64,000 bases of DNA from CAWGMT01 sp963823675 (GTDB lineage Bacteria > Planctomycetota > Planctomycetia > Isosphaerales > Isosphaeraceae): assembly GCA_963823675.1 (NCBI GenBank), contig CAWGMT010000021.1, forward strand, positions 1 through 64,000, given 5' to 3'. Positions 1 through 8,874 of this stretch are shown here, piece by piece. The stretch's first letter is position 1, and every line of letters begins with the position of its first letter. The notes below the pieces were generated by a model. That model was not told where the DNA came from and did no database searches. It was given only the letters and a program-made list of their open reading frames with translations. The translations under genes were made by a program, and so were the position numbers.

Positions 1-195
1 CAACGCCCTGGGATTGAGCGGAAACCAAACGAAGGTCAAGCCCTGAAAGGGCGGCACAATCGCAGGGATGTTTCGCCCTTGCAGGGCTCCGGAGTTTTGC
101 TAGGGATCCACGTGCCCGGGGCGTTGCCCTGGGCTGGTCCGTTGCAGCCCCTGCGGGGCGAAGTCCCGAGAGCGCAGCACCAAAACCCCCGGGCC
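1..195. repeat. GC-rich palindromic repeat tract
   Basis: The tract is made of short near-palindromes such as GCCCTTGCAGGGC and CCCCTGCGGGG, and a CAACGCCCTGGG word at the left edge that returns inverted near 118-135. It carries no start codon with a ribosome binding site. It directly abuts the decayed beta-propeller gene and seems to have replaced that gene's 5' end. It is probably a REP-like intergenic repeat. Confidence 0.4.
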
Positions 196-204
196 GAAGT
201 CTCG

Positions 205-1229
205 CGGCGGCTCTACGTGGCGGAGCCCGGCATCCGCAATTATCTCCAGCATGGCGGGCACGGGCTCCTGGTTTTCGACATCGATCGCGATCACCGATTC
301 ATCAAGCGGGTCCCGACCGCGGGGCTCGATGCCAAGGGGGTTCCGCTCAATGTCAAGGGCGTCTGCGCCTGCCCGCGCACCGCGCGCGTCTATGTCAGCA
401 CGATCAAGCAGCTCATGTGCGTCGATCTTACGAGCGACAAGCTGCTCTGGGAGAAGACTTACGACCTGGGCTGCGACCGCATGGCCATCACGCCCGATGG
501 CCGGCACATCTTCCTGCCTTGCCTGGAAGGGCCGATCTGGTACGTCGTGCGCGCCTGGACGGCGCGGTCGTGGCGCGGATCACGCCCAACTCCGGCTCGC
601 ACAACACCATCGCCGGCCCGGACGGCAAGGAAGCGTACCTGGCCGGGCTCAAGTCGCCGTTTCTGGCGATCGCCGACACCAGCACGTTTGCGGTGATCCG
701 CGCGGTCGGCCCCTTCAGCGCCAGCATCCGGCCCTTCACGGTCAACGGTGCGCAGACCGTCTGCTTCGTGAATGTCAACGACCTGCTGGGCTTCGAGGTC
801 GGCGACTTGAAGACCGGGCGGAAGCGCTTTCGCGTCGAGGTCAAGGGCTTCGAGAAGGGGCCGACCAAGCGGCACGGCTGCCCGAGCCACGGGATCGGCA
901 TGACTCCCGACGACAAGGAAATCTGGCTCTGCGACGCGGCCAACAGCCGGATGCACATCTTCGACGCAACGGTCATGCCTCCCAAGCAGATTGCCTCGGT
1001 CGTGCTCAGAGACCAGCCGGGCTGGATCACCTTTTCGATCGACGGCCGATTTGCCTATCCCTCGACGGGCGACGTGGTCGACACGCGCACGCGCAAGATC
1101 GTCGCCGCGCTCAAGGACGAGGCCGGGCGCGACGTGCAGAGCGAGAAATTGGTCGAAGTTGACTTTCGTGGCGACGAGCCGATTCGGGCAGGCGATCAGT
1201 TTGGGCTGGGTCGCAGGGGCATTCGGTAG
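205..1229 (+). pseudogene. YncE-like beta-propeller protein, 5'-truncated and frameshifted
   Basis: Frame 1 reads a propeller-like segment (RRLYVAEPGIRNYL, LLVFDIDRDHRFIKR, MAITPDGRHIFLP) up to about 545. The match then continues in frame 3 (LDGAVVARITPNSGSH, GIGMTPDDKEIWLCD, GWITFSIDGRFAYPS) to a stop at 1227. Repeated 'PDG/PDD...I' strands and a lone NSGSHN turn fit a YVTN/YncE seven-bladed propeller, usually a secreted or periplasmic protein in planctomycetes. No start codon or signal peptide remains, since the upstream DNA is repeat sequence. The last ~55 codons recur at 2127-2290. The family call is moderate; its pseudogene state is clear unless the shift is a sequencing error, and even then the 5' end is missing. 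Confidence 0.6.
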
Positions 1230-1357
1230 GGCAAAATACTCGCCTATCCTCGCGCCCCCCTCTTGGTACAATCGAATCGGGTGCCTACCGGTGAGGAGTA
1301 AGTTCCCGAGGCGCTCTCGCCGAGCGAATTCCTAGAGACAAGAGAAGGAGCGCGACC

Positions 1358-2074
1358 ATGGCGACGGTCCCGAACCAGCGGCGGACGCGCGAAATCGAAT
1401 ATCCCAGCGGGGATGGAAAGCCCATGGCCGAGACTGAGCTCCACCTCGTGGAGATGATTGACATCATCCAGATGCTCCAGGATCGTTTCGCCGCTCAAGC
1501 GAATGTCTATGTCTGCGGCAATCTCATGGTCTGCTACGAGGAAGGGAACCCGCGGAAGCACGTCGCCCCGGACGTTCTCGTGGCCCTTGACGTGCCGAAG
1601 GAGCCGCCGCGCGAGAATTACCTGGTGTGGATCGAGAGGAAGGCCCCCGATTTCGTCATCGAGATCACCTCGAAATCAACGCGCCAAAAGGACAAGAAGA
1701 CGAAGTTCGCGATTTATCGCGATATCTTGCGGGTGTCCGAGCTCTTCCTGTTCGACCCGACCGAGGACTACCTCGAGCCGCCGCTCCAGGGTTTCCGGCT
1801 GGCCCGGGGGAAGTATGTTCCGATCACGCCGATGGCCGGGCGGCTGCCCAGCCGGGTCCTGGGTCTGCACCTCGAGCGCGACGGGACGAAGCTTCGCCTG
1901 TTCGATCCCGCGACGGGCGAGCGACTACCGACGCGGCTCGAGGCACGCCAGGCGGCCGAGCGCCGCGCCGAAGAGCAACGGCGCCGCGCCGAGGCTGCCG
2001 AAGCCGCTCGACAGCACCTGGCCGAAGAGAACGACCGCCTCCGGCGGGAAGTCGAGGCCCTGCGACGCGGCTGA
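1358..2074 (+). CDS. Uma2 family endonuclease-like protein (DUF820)
   Basis: This 238-residue protein has the Uma2/PD-(D/E)XK restriction-fold pattern: an early helix that scans as LVEMIDIIQMLQDRF, the strand HVAPDVLVAL with the catalytic-type Asp, then DFVIEITSKST with the Glu-X-x motif and a following KDKKTKF. The C-terminal 45 residues are a charged heptad-like helix (ERRAEEQRRRAEAAE), the coiled-coil tail common in planctomycete members. The start at 1358 has GAAGGAG about 9 bases upstream. Uma2 genes are expanded in planctomycetes and cyanobacteria and their function is unknown despite the nuclease name. It sits between the broken propeller gene and a duplicate of that gene's tail, so it may have arrived by insertion. 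Confidence 0.85.
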   Translation: MATVPNQRRTREIEYPSGDGKPMAETELHLVEMIDIIQMLQDRFAAQANVYVCGNLMVCYEEGNPRKHVAPDVLVALDVPKEPPRENYLVWIERKAPDFVIEITSKSTRQKDKKTKFAIYRDILRVSELFLFDPTEDYLEPPLQGFRLARGKYVPITPMAGRLPSRVLGLHLERDGTKLRLFDPATGERLPTRLEARQAAERRAEEQRRRAEAAEAARQHLAEENDRLRREVEALRRG

Positions 2075-2109
2075 GGCGTCGGTGCCCCCCGGGATTCTCC
2101 CTGGGCAAC

Positions 2110-2328
2110 TACCTGCTCTGTTACGCCTACCCCTCGACCGGCGACGTGATCGACACGCGCACGCGCAAGATGGTCGCCGTGCTCAAGGACGAGACCGGAC
2201 GCGACGTGCAGAGCGAGAAATTGGTCGAAATCGACTTTCGCGGAGACGAGCTGATTCGTGCGGGCGGTCAATTTGGGCTTAGGCGCAAGGGCGCCGGCAC
2301 GGAACTGCGTGATTCGGGCGGGCATTGA
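2110..2328 (+). pseudogene. Duplicate C-terminal fragment of the upstream beta-propeller gene
   Basis: The peptide beginning YAYPSTGDVIDTRTRKMVAV and ending near VDFRGDE/IDFRGDE-type residues copies the C-terminus of the propeller gene (about 1054-1215) with scattered substitutions, followed by a short unrelated tail to 2328. There is no start or ribosome binding site, so it is a remnant. It directly follows the stop of the Uma2 gene, giving an Uma2 gene flanked by two copies of one gene end. Confidence 0.7.
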
Positions 2329-2368
2329 CTCACGACGCGTCCTGCGCAAGTCTTGGCAGGCAAACGTT

Positions 2369-2447
2369 GTTTAACCCGGAGCCAACGGCGACGGCGTTGA
2401 CTGCTCCAGTTTGAACGGTCGCCGTCGCCGTTGGCTCCGGGTTAAAC
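2369..2447. repeat. Perfect 28-bp inverted repeat (dispersed element)
   Basis: Arms at 2369-2396 and 2420-2447 are perfect reverse complements (GTTTAACCCGGAGCCAACGG then CGACGGCG), separated by 23 bases. A single arm with one mismatch occurs again at 61559-61586, so this is a dispersed element. It lies upstream of the cytochrome gene. A transcript would fold into a very stable hairpin, but there is no T-tract, so it is not a classical terminator. Confidence 0.8.
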
Positions 2448-2602
2448 TGTTCGTGTCGATTCTCGTTTGACATCATAGCAAGGCATCCGCGAAAGTGATT
2501 CAGGGCGGATCCTGGCAGAAACTGGCAACTGGCTGGGATCACGGTTTGCTGATGCGCGTCTCCGCGCGTCGTCTGGGGTGCTGTGGGCAGCGGGATTGTA
2601 AG

Positions 2603-3790
2603 ATGACGACTTCGATCGGGACCGAGCCCGCGTGGAGAAAGTCAAGGAATCGGTGGTTCCTTTGGCCCTTTACCGTCATGGCATTAGGTGCCATGGGCTT
2701 ACTGCTCTTCTGGCTTTACCCGCACAGCGCGCGTTCTCCTCGGACGGGCTCAGGATTGCCGCGACCAGGCACACCCGAAGCCGCGGGGTACGTGGGCGAT
2801 GCGGAATGCTGGCGCTGTCACACCGCAATCGCCGCAAGCTACAGCCGACACCCCATGGGGCAATCCTTGGCGCCGATCGAGCGCGCTGTCGGAGGACCCA
2901 GTGGCCGGAATGACGAGCGGGTCGAATTCGAATTCGGCGGCCTCGTCTATTCGGTCGAGCGCGCGGGCAGCCGGGTGGTGCACCGTGAGGCGCGCCGCGA
3001 TCGTTCGGGCCGCGTCGTCGCCGGCATCGAAGCCGACGTTCGCTACGCGATCGGGTCGGGTAGACAGGGAGTCTCGTACCTGTTCGAGCGCGACGGATTT
3101 CTCTTTCAGTCGCCGATCACCTGGTACGCCAAAGGGGAGCGCTTCGGCTTATCACCCGGTTTCGAGAGCCGGACCTCGCGCTTCGATCGGCCGGTTCTGC
3201 CCGATTGTTTGTTTTGCCACGCCAATCGGGCGACGCCGGTCTCGAGTGAGATTAACCGATACCAAACGCCGCTCTTTCAGGGCTATGCAATCGGCTGTGA
3301 GCGGTGTCATGGCCCCGGCGCGCGGCACTCGCAAGAGCCGACGTTGGCCGGCGGCGGCGGCCCGACCATTGTGAACCCCGCGGCTCTCGAGCCCGGTCCG
3401 CGCGATGCCGTCTGCGAACAATGCCATTTGATTGTGAGCCGGGTGGCTCGCCTCGATGCCCGCGCCGACGACTTCCGGCCCGGGATGCCGTTCGATCGCG
3501 TCTGGTCGGCCTTTGTCCCGGCCGGAGGCGGGACGGAGAACGATTTTGCCGGCCAGCCCGAGCAAATGCACCAGAGTCTGTGCTATCGGGCCAGTCAGGG
3601 CCGCCTGGGCTGCATTTCGTGCCACGACCCGCATGTGCTGCCCGATCCCGGCGAAAAGGCCGCCTATTTCCGCGAGCGCTGCCTGCGCTGCCACCAGAAT
3701 GCCGGCTGCCGCTTGCCCGCGCAGGCTCGCCTCGCGCGAAAAGGCGGCGACGATTGCATCGGCTGCCACATGCCGCGCGCAGAGCTCTGA
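2603..3790 (+). CDS. Multihaem c-type cytochrome, N-terminal part of a split cytochrome-TPR protein
   Basis: From the ATG at 2603 the product starts with a basic stretch and one membrane segment (FTVMALGAMGLLLFWLY), an uncleaved anchor or signal. Seven CXXCH haem-binding motifs follow: CWRCH, CLFCH, CERCH, CEQCH, CISCH, CLRCH and CIGCH. Haem attachment places it outside the cytoplasmic membrane, probably in electron transfer. The frame stops just after CIGCHMPRA. In the planctomycete family this motif is normally followed by a His-rich DHRI segment and then TPR repeats in one chain, and exactly that continues in another frame here. The longer upstream start at 2495 lacks a convincing leader. 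Confidence 0.8.
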   Translation: MTTSIGTEPAWRKSRNRWFLWPFTVMALGAMGLLLFWLYPHSARSPRTGSGLPRPGTPEAAGYVGDAECWRCHTAIAASYSRHPMGQSLAPIERAVGGPSGRNDERVEFEFGGLVYSVERAGSRVVHREARRDRSGRVVAGIEADVRYAIGSGRQGVSYLFERDGFLFQSPITWYAKGERFGLSPGFESRTSRFDRPVLPDCLFCHANRATPVSSEINRYQTPLFQGYAIGCERCHGPGARHSQEPTLAGGGGPTIVNPAALEPGPRDAVCEQCHLIVSRVARLDARADDFRPGMPFDRVWSAFVPAGGGTENDFAGQPEQMHQSLCYRASQGRLGCISCHDPHVLPDPGEKAAYFRERCLRCHQNAGCRLPAQARLARKGGDDCIGCHMPRAEL

Positions 3791-4499
3791 AAACGCGCAT
3801 GTCGCCATCACCAATCATCGAATCCCCCGGGCAGAGACCAAAGCGTCCAAGGGCCCAGGCGCCAATCCCGGGTCGGAGGCAGCCGCGGTTCTGGTGAACT
3901 TCCACCAAAGCTTGATGAGCGCGGCGGAGCTTGCGGGCGCCGATCGCGAGCGCGCCATCGCTATGGGCCAATCCGGCAGCAAGAGCGCCGCGGCGCAGGC
4001 GCTGCCGTTGATCGAGGCAGCTCTGGCAGCGCGCCCGGATGACCTTGCCGCACTGGAGGCCAAGGCCGGAATCCTGGGCCGTTTGGGCCGGCCCGCCGAC
4101 GGCCTGGCAGCCTGCCGCCTGGTGCTCGAACACGATCCGACCCGCCCGACGGCTCTGGAAGGCGCCGCATATTTCGCTCGCCTGGCAGGCCGAGGGCAAG
4201 AGTCTATCGAGTACTGGAAAAAAGCGATTGCAGTCAACCCCTGGCAATTCCAGTACCGGGGCGAGCTTGCCTTGGCCCAAGCCGCCAGCCGCGACTGGAA
4301 AGGCGCCGCCGACGCGTGCAAAGAGGCCCTGCGCTTGAATCCCTTTGACTTGCCTGTCAGACGGTTGCTCCTGCGGAGTTATCTCCACCTTGGTCAGCGC
4401 CAGGCCGCGTGCGCCGAGCTCGAGATCATCCTGGGATTCGATCCCCCCGACCGAGATGACCTGCTGCGCATGTTTCCGTCGCGCGGCGGCGAGAGGTAA
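3789..4499 (+). CDS. TPR domain, C-terminal part of the split cytochrome-TPR protein
   Basis: This frame picks up where the cytochrome stops, with HVAITNHRIPR (the usual post-haem DHRI motif) and then about five TPR-like helical pairs, for example LPLIEAALAARPDDLAALEAKA, SIEYWKKAIAVNPWQFQYR and KGAADACKEALRLNPFDLP. It has no good start of its own; the only nearby ATGs lie inside the conserved region. The best reading is the second half of the cytochrome protein, displaced by one base near 3780-3795. If the shift is real, the TPR half is probably not translated. Confidence 0.65.
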   Translation, partial: ENAHVAITNHRIPRAETKASKGPGANPGSEAAAVLVNFHQSLMSAAELAGADRERAIAMGQSGSKSAAAQALPLIEAALAARPDDLAALEAKAGILGRLGRPADGLAACRLVLEHDPTRPTALEGAAYFARLAGRGQESIEYWKKAIAVNPWQFQYRGELALAQAASRDWKGAADACKEALRLNPFDLPVRRLLLRSYLHLGQRQAACAELEIILGFDPPDRDDLLRMFPSRGGER

Positions 4500-4872
4500 C
4501 GCAAAGCCTCAGTGCCGGCGATTCCGCCACTGCGACCCATTGGCTGGGCTCCGTGACCCGTCGCAGACCGACCAAAGGAAGGTTGGTCACCACCAGCGGC
4601 AACGGCACAATGGCATCCGCCTGTCCTTCAATGTTCAGTCCGCCCAAGAACGACACCGGTGGAATCTTCTATCGGGTGTCCTTGTCTGATATTCTCAGAT
4701 CGCGGTCTGGGCCGGTGGGTGCGCCTTGGGCGGATTGGGTGTCGTCCGCTTGTGAAGACGGGCCGCCCCGGTGGTGGATGCGATGACGCGCCGGGCTCGG
4801 TCCCGCTAGCCAGGGGGCATGCGATGATCAAGTACAAGGCAATCCGTTGGACGTTCGACGGCGAGCGCGACC

Positions 4873-6303
4873 ATGTGCCTGCTTGCCGCGGCCGCGCTCT
4901 CCACGGCGGCCCAAGAGGCGGGGCGGACCTACCCGAGCCTGCCCGGAGCTGTCGGCAGGCCGCCCGCGTGGCTCGGCAAGGACGCTCCGTTCGATCTCGC
5001 GGCGTTCTTCGCCGCACCTCCGCCGTCGCAGAACGCCGCGCCTTTGTACCTGGACGCCCTCTTCGAGTTCGGCGAGGACGTGGCCTCGTGCTTTCCGCCC
5101 GGTCCGCAGACCGAGGCCCGAGTCAAGGAGGCCCGAGAGCGATCCGAGCGCTGTTTGCCGTTGTACGAAGCCTTCGTGAAGAGCCCGGCCAGCGTCGACC
5201 GGGCCGCGATGACGGCGGCGCTTGCGAGCTACGAAGCCGGCTTTCAAAAGCTGGACTTAGCCCAAGAGCGCCGCGCTGCGTCTTCGAGACCGGCCTGGGC
5301 CCCCTTGCCCTGCTGCCCCATGCTCAGACGAGCCGTCAGGTGGCCCGCGTCGTGTCCCTGCGGACGCTGGCCAACCTCGACCGCGGCGACCTGAACGCGC
5401 CGATCGCCGATCTCGCGCGCGCTGCGCATGGCGCGCGACCTTCAGCCCCGCGGGTGTGCGATCAGCCAACTGGTCTGTGCGGCCGAGGTGGCGGTGCTCA
5501 CCAAGGATGTGGTCACGCCGGTATTGTCGCATCCCAGGTTGAGAGGGACCCAGTGCGACCGGCTGATCAAGGTGCTCATCGACCACGAGACGCGCGCCCT
5601 GGATGGCTACTCCGAGGGATTGAAGGCCGAATACGTGAGCGTTCGGACAACACTCCACGACGCGGCGGGCCGTCCAGGCGACCGCGATCGGGCGGCGGCC
5701 GACAAGGCCAAGGCGGAATTGATCAAGTCATTAGAACAGCTCGCCCAGAGCCCCCGGCAGACGGCCCAGGCAAAGGCGATTCCCGCCGCCCTGCCGATGG
5801 CCACGCCGCAACAGTACTCCGATGCGGTGGCGGACGCCAACACGTATTGTCGCGGCCTGCTCGCCGCGGCGAAGCTGCCCTATGCCGAGAAGCAGGCCAA
5901 GGCGCAGTCGGCGGGCGGCGCCACCTCCGGCGCAAAGCGGAGCGCTCCAGTGGAGCTTGCTCGTTTGGTTCGGCCAGATGGGCGGGGGCTGTCGTGGCTG
6001 ATCCAGGCCCTGACGAGGACCGAGGCCAACCTGCACGGGCTCGAAACCCTGGCGGCCGTCCGGCGCTGGCAGATCACGCACCGGGCGATCCCGCGCAGCC
6101 TGGCCGCGGCCTGCCGCGAGGCCAGCCTCAAAGCCGTGCCCATCGACCCGTTCTCCGGGCAGCCGATGAAGTTCGTGATCTTGGGCGGCCAACCGGTCGT
6201 CTATTCGGTCGGCAAGGATGGCAAGGATGACGGCGGCAAGGTCGATTCCAAGAACGACAGACAATTCGGCGACTTGATCTATCGGTTGAGCCCCGCGGGC
6301 TGA
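4873..6303 (+). pseudogene. Conserved planctomycete protein of unknown function, two compensating frameshifts
   Basis: Frame 1 gives a signal-like start (MCLLAAAALSTAAQE) and a helical domain to about 5272. Frame 3 carries the protein on (CVFETGLGPLALLPHAQTSR) to about 5425, and frame 1 resumes at RMARDLQPRGCAISQLV through to the stop at 6303. The C-terminus (IDPFSGQPMKFVILGG, VYSVGKDGKDDGG) resembles the end found in many planctomycete pseudopilin-like or DUF proteins, where 'DPF-G-P' and a 'S.G.dg.DdGG' turn recur. I do not know a function. The two shifts cancel and no other decay is visible, so sequencing indels are plausible. The true start may lie further upstream, near 4824, in yet another frame. 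Confidence 0.55.
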
Positions 6304-6459
6304 TCGCCCCGGATCGGCACATCAGTGAATAAAGTTTCAAGCCACCGTTTACGGAGGGTCTCCCGCCTGTCGTTGAAATGTGGGGCGGCTCCCCCGGGCA
6401 TTTTCACGCCGGGGCTGGTTGGTTTCCAGTCTCTGAGTCTCGCAGGTCTGCTCGCTGCC

Positions 6460-7370
6460 GCCGGAAAGCGGCCCGATTTGGTCTCTGGGTTGGAGCCCGG
6501 ATGGTGAGCGCCTGGCCGTCGGCTTGGCCGACGGCGGGCTGGAAATCTGGAACCTGTCCAGGATCCAGGCCGAACTCAGCCGGATCGGCCTGGCGTGGCG
6601 TGGGGATGCCCGGCCGCCGCAGGAGCAGGAGCCCCAGCCTTTCGTGCCCGCGACGCCCGAGGAGCGGGAACACCAGATCGCGCAATGCGTGAACCTGGCA
6701 ATGCGCTTGGCGTCGGTGGGCCGGCTCGCGGGCGCACGCGCATCTGGCGACGGCGTCTGCCGCCAATCCGATGGACAGTTTGCAATCCCTGCAGCTTGCC
6801 GCACTCCAGGCAAGGTTGGGCCAGGACAAGGAATTCGCCGCCACCCGCAGAAAGATCCTAGCCTTCGCCAAGGACACGAACCAAGGGATGGTGGCAGCAG
6901 CCGCCGCAGCGGCGTGCAGTATCCTTCCGGCCACCGACAAGGCAGACCTCGCGGCGGCGCTGGCGCTGGGCCGTACGGCGGTGCAACTTCAGCGGAATGG
7001 CTGGACTCTCCTGGCCCTCGGCATGGCGGAGCATCGCAGCACCAATGACGCGGCCGCCCAGGAGGCCCTCCTCGCCGCCGTCAACGCCGACCCGAGCAAT
7101 CCCAGGGTGACCGGCATTGCGGCATTTTACCGGGCGATGAGCTTGTTTCGGCAAGGAAAGCACGACGAGGCCCGCAAGCTCGCGCTCGCGGCCCCCGCCA
7201 AGATGAAGCTCCTGCCGAAAGACGCTTGGGATCCGTGGGCCGACAGTGCCGATCTGATCCTGTGGCTCGCCTACAAGGAAGCGAAGGCCATGCTGAAATT
7301 CGAGGCGACCCAGAAAGAACGGATGAAGGATTCTTCAAGTGGGGACAAACCGACCGAACCGGGGAAATAA
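6460..7370 (+). pseudogene. WD40/TPR protein C-terminal remnant
   Basis: The segment opens without a start codon in the middle of a WD40 blade (WSPDGERLAVGLADGGLEIW) and continues to a helical TPR-like tail. The match changes frame near 6724, where AHAHLATASAANPMDSL follows LAMRLASVGRL. The arrangement is that of the C-terminal third of planctomycete WD40-repeat proteins, often kinases, that end in helical repeats. The stop at 7370 follows a charged, low-complexity end. The N-terminal kinase or propeller is absent. Confidence 0.55.
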
Positions 7371-7633
7371 GGGCACTAACTCCGCGTCCCCTCACGGACG
7401 GGGCTTGCTATTCGTCACGCGCATCATCCCCAAGGAGCGAGGGGCGCGAACGATGAGGACAGGCAACGCGCGTTTGACAGCATCGGCTGCGACTTCGTAA
7501 ATTGGGCAGACTGTCGAAGGGTCCCAGCAAGTTGCAACAAGTCGCACGACTCCGAGGATGCCAGTCGTGACGATTGCACGCGCACATTTGGTGGACCCCG
7601 CGGTCACCCGTTGGTACCACTTGCGAAATCGCG

Positions 7634-7870
7634 ATGACGATTCCCGATGAGTCGCTCGCTGCTTTGGCGGACTCGCCGGAAAAAGCCAGTGCGGAGTTAC
7701 GCATGCTTGCGGCGGTCAAGCTCTTTGAGTTGAAGAAGCTCTCGTCGGGCGCTGCCGCGCGGCTGGCTGGGGTCTCCCGCGTCGAGTTTCTGGAGCGCCT
7801 GGGCGATTACGGCGTTCCCGTGTTCGACATGACCGAGCAGGAATTCGCGCACGAGGCTCGGTTTGGCTGA
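7634..7870 (+). CDS. UPF0175 family protein, probable antitoxin
   Basis: This 78-residue protein matches the UPF0175 pattern: MTIPDE start, ELRMLAAVKLFELKKLSSGAAARLAG with a helix-turn-helix-like core, and the VSRVEFLERLGDYGVPVF end. UPF0175 proteins usually precede a DUF3368 PIN-domain gene and are regarded as its antitoxin and repressor. The next gene starts with a TTG that overlaps this gene's 3' end, the coupling expected of a toxin-antitoxin pair. Confidence 0.75.
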   Translation: MTIPDESLAALADSPEKASAELRMLAAVKLFELKKLSSGAAARLAGVSRVEFLERLGDYGVPVFDMTEQEFAHEARFG

Positions 7871-8120
7871 GCTGATTTGTGACACCTCGGCGCTGATCGC
7901 TTTGCACCAGGTCGGTCTGCTGCACATCCTTCCCGCGCTCAGTGCGACGGTCGTGATTCCGGCCGCCGTCGCACAAGAACTGGTAACCGGCCGGTCCGCG
8001 GGGCGCGACGCTCCAGACGTAGCGGGCTTTACGTGGACGAGCATCCGCACACCTGCCGGTAGACCCGCGTTGCCCGACGCGGCGCTGCTTGGCGTGGGCG
8101 AATCTGAAAGCCACGGGTGA
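7863..8120 (+). pseudogene. DUF3368-type PIN toxin, truncated
   Basis: The product begins ELICDTSALIALHQVGLLHIL with the first PIN-domain Asp, and has VIPAAVAQELVTG with the conserved Glu. It reaches DAALLGVGESE, where the family normally has a GE-E motif followed by about 60 more residues holding the remaining acidic residues. The reading frame then stops after SHG. Half of the metal-binding site is therefore missing and the toxin is very likely inactive. Its TTG start overlaps the UPF0175 gene. Confidence 0.65.
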
Positions 8121-8129
8121 GATGCCGTG

Positions 8130-8255
8130 ATGGACGCAGACCTCAAGAAAACCCTGAAATACGTCGAACCGGAGCTCCGCCACCTCCTGGAAGGGCGGTA
8201 CGATAGCGACCGCAAATGGACGCCGGGCGATTTGGAGCAGCGGCCGGCCGCGATC
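8130..8255 (+). pseudogene. Unidentified N-terminal gene fragment cut by a dispersed repeat
   Basis: From the ATG at 8130 the frame reads DADLKKTLKYVEPELRHLLE and GRYDSDRKWTPGDLE, a plausible helical N-terminus. It then enters the dispersed ~88-bp element at 8256. I do not recognise the family. Everything after the repeat junction is repeat-encoded or noise. Confidence 0.35.
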
Positions 8256-8342
8256 GGGGACGGAAACCAGGACGCAACTAGTTTCCACAGGAGCCTGCAC
8301 GGTGAATTGCCGCCAATACCAATTGCGTCCCTGTTTCCGCTC
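8256..8342. repeat. Dispersed ~88-bp palindromic element, copy 1
   Basis: It begins GGGGACGGAAACCAGGACGC and ends CCCTGTTTCCGCTC. The outer sequences are imperfect inverted repeats of each other (GGGACGGAAAC at the left, GGAGCGGAAAC on the other strand at the right). The middle carries the shared word AGGAGCCTGCACGGTGAATT. Other copies lie at 9502, 10545, 12005 and 18083. Confidence 0.85.
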
Positions 8343-8414
8343 TACAACAATGATAGGAGAAGGCCTGGCGACGGGAAAAGGTCATGCGGAATGTCAACGA
8401 GAGGATTTCTATTA
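8343..8414 (+). pseudogene. Extreme C-terminus of a second tyrosine recombinase
   Basis: Just after the repeat, frames here read YNNDRRR and then RREKVMRNVNERISI followed by a stop-like end. This closely matches the end of the recombinase at 8485-8847 (LYDRRQTRVTRNIVERISI), including the last six residues. It is therefore a relic of a related integrase gene with the nucleophile region cut at the repeat junction. Confidence 0.5.
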
Positions 8415-8484
8415 ACCTTCTTGTTCGGGTTGGCGATCTCCGGAAACGTGTAAGAAAAGTTAAACCAGGAATTGAGCAACCCCT

Positions 8485-8847
8485 GTGCGGCTGGAATTGC
8501 AGAGGGATATACTGGCCTATCTGGAGGCTGCGGGCATCGGGGTGGATGCCAAGGATCGGCCGCTGTTCCGCTCGGCGGTGCGGAAGACGAAGCAACTGAC
8601 CGGCAGTGCTCTGACCAGCAAGGGAATCTGCGAGCTGGTCAAGCGGCGGCTGAAAGCCGCGAAGCTGTCGGAGCGGCTGTCACCGCACAGTTTCCGCGTA
8701 ACGGCGATCACCGATCTGCTCACCCAGGGAGTGCCGCTTGAGGATGTCCAATACCTCGCCGGGCACAGCAGTCCGCGGACGACCGAGCTCTACGACCGGC
8801 GGCAGACAAGGGTCACGCGAAACATCGTGGAGAGGATTTCGATTTAA
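8485..8847 (+). pseudogene. Tyrosine recombinase/integrase, C-terminal catalytic fragment
   Basis: The fragment holds the later part of the tyrosine recombinase catalytic domain: LSPHSFRVTAITDLL (H-x-x-R box), LAGHSSPRTT (second His) and ELYDRR with the nucleophilic Tyr. The N-terminal core-binding domain and the first catalytic Arg are missing, and the GTG start has no leader. At 120 residues it is about a third of normal length. It marks past mobility at the start of the accessory region. Confidence 0.7.
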
Positions 8848-8874
8848 CGCACATGCAGTGGCTGCCTGGCTGGG

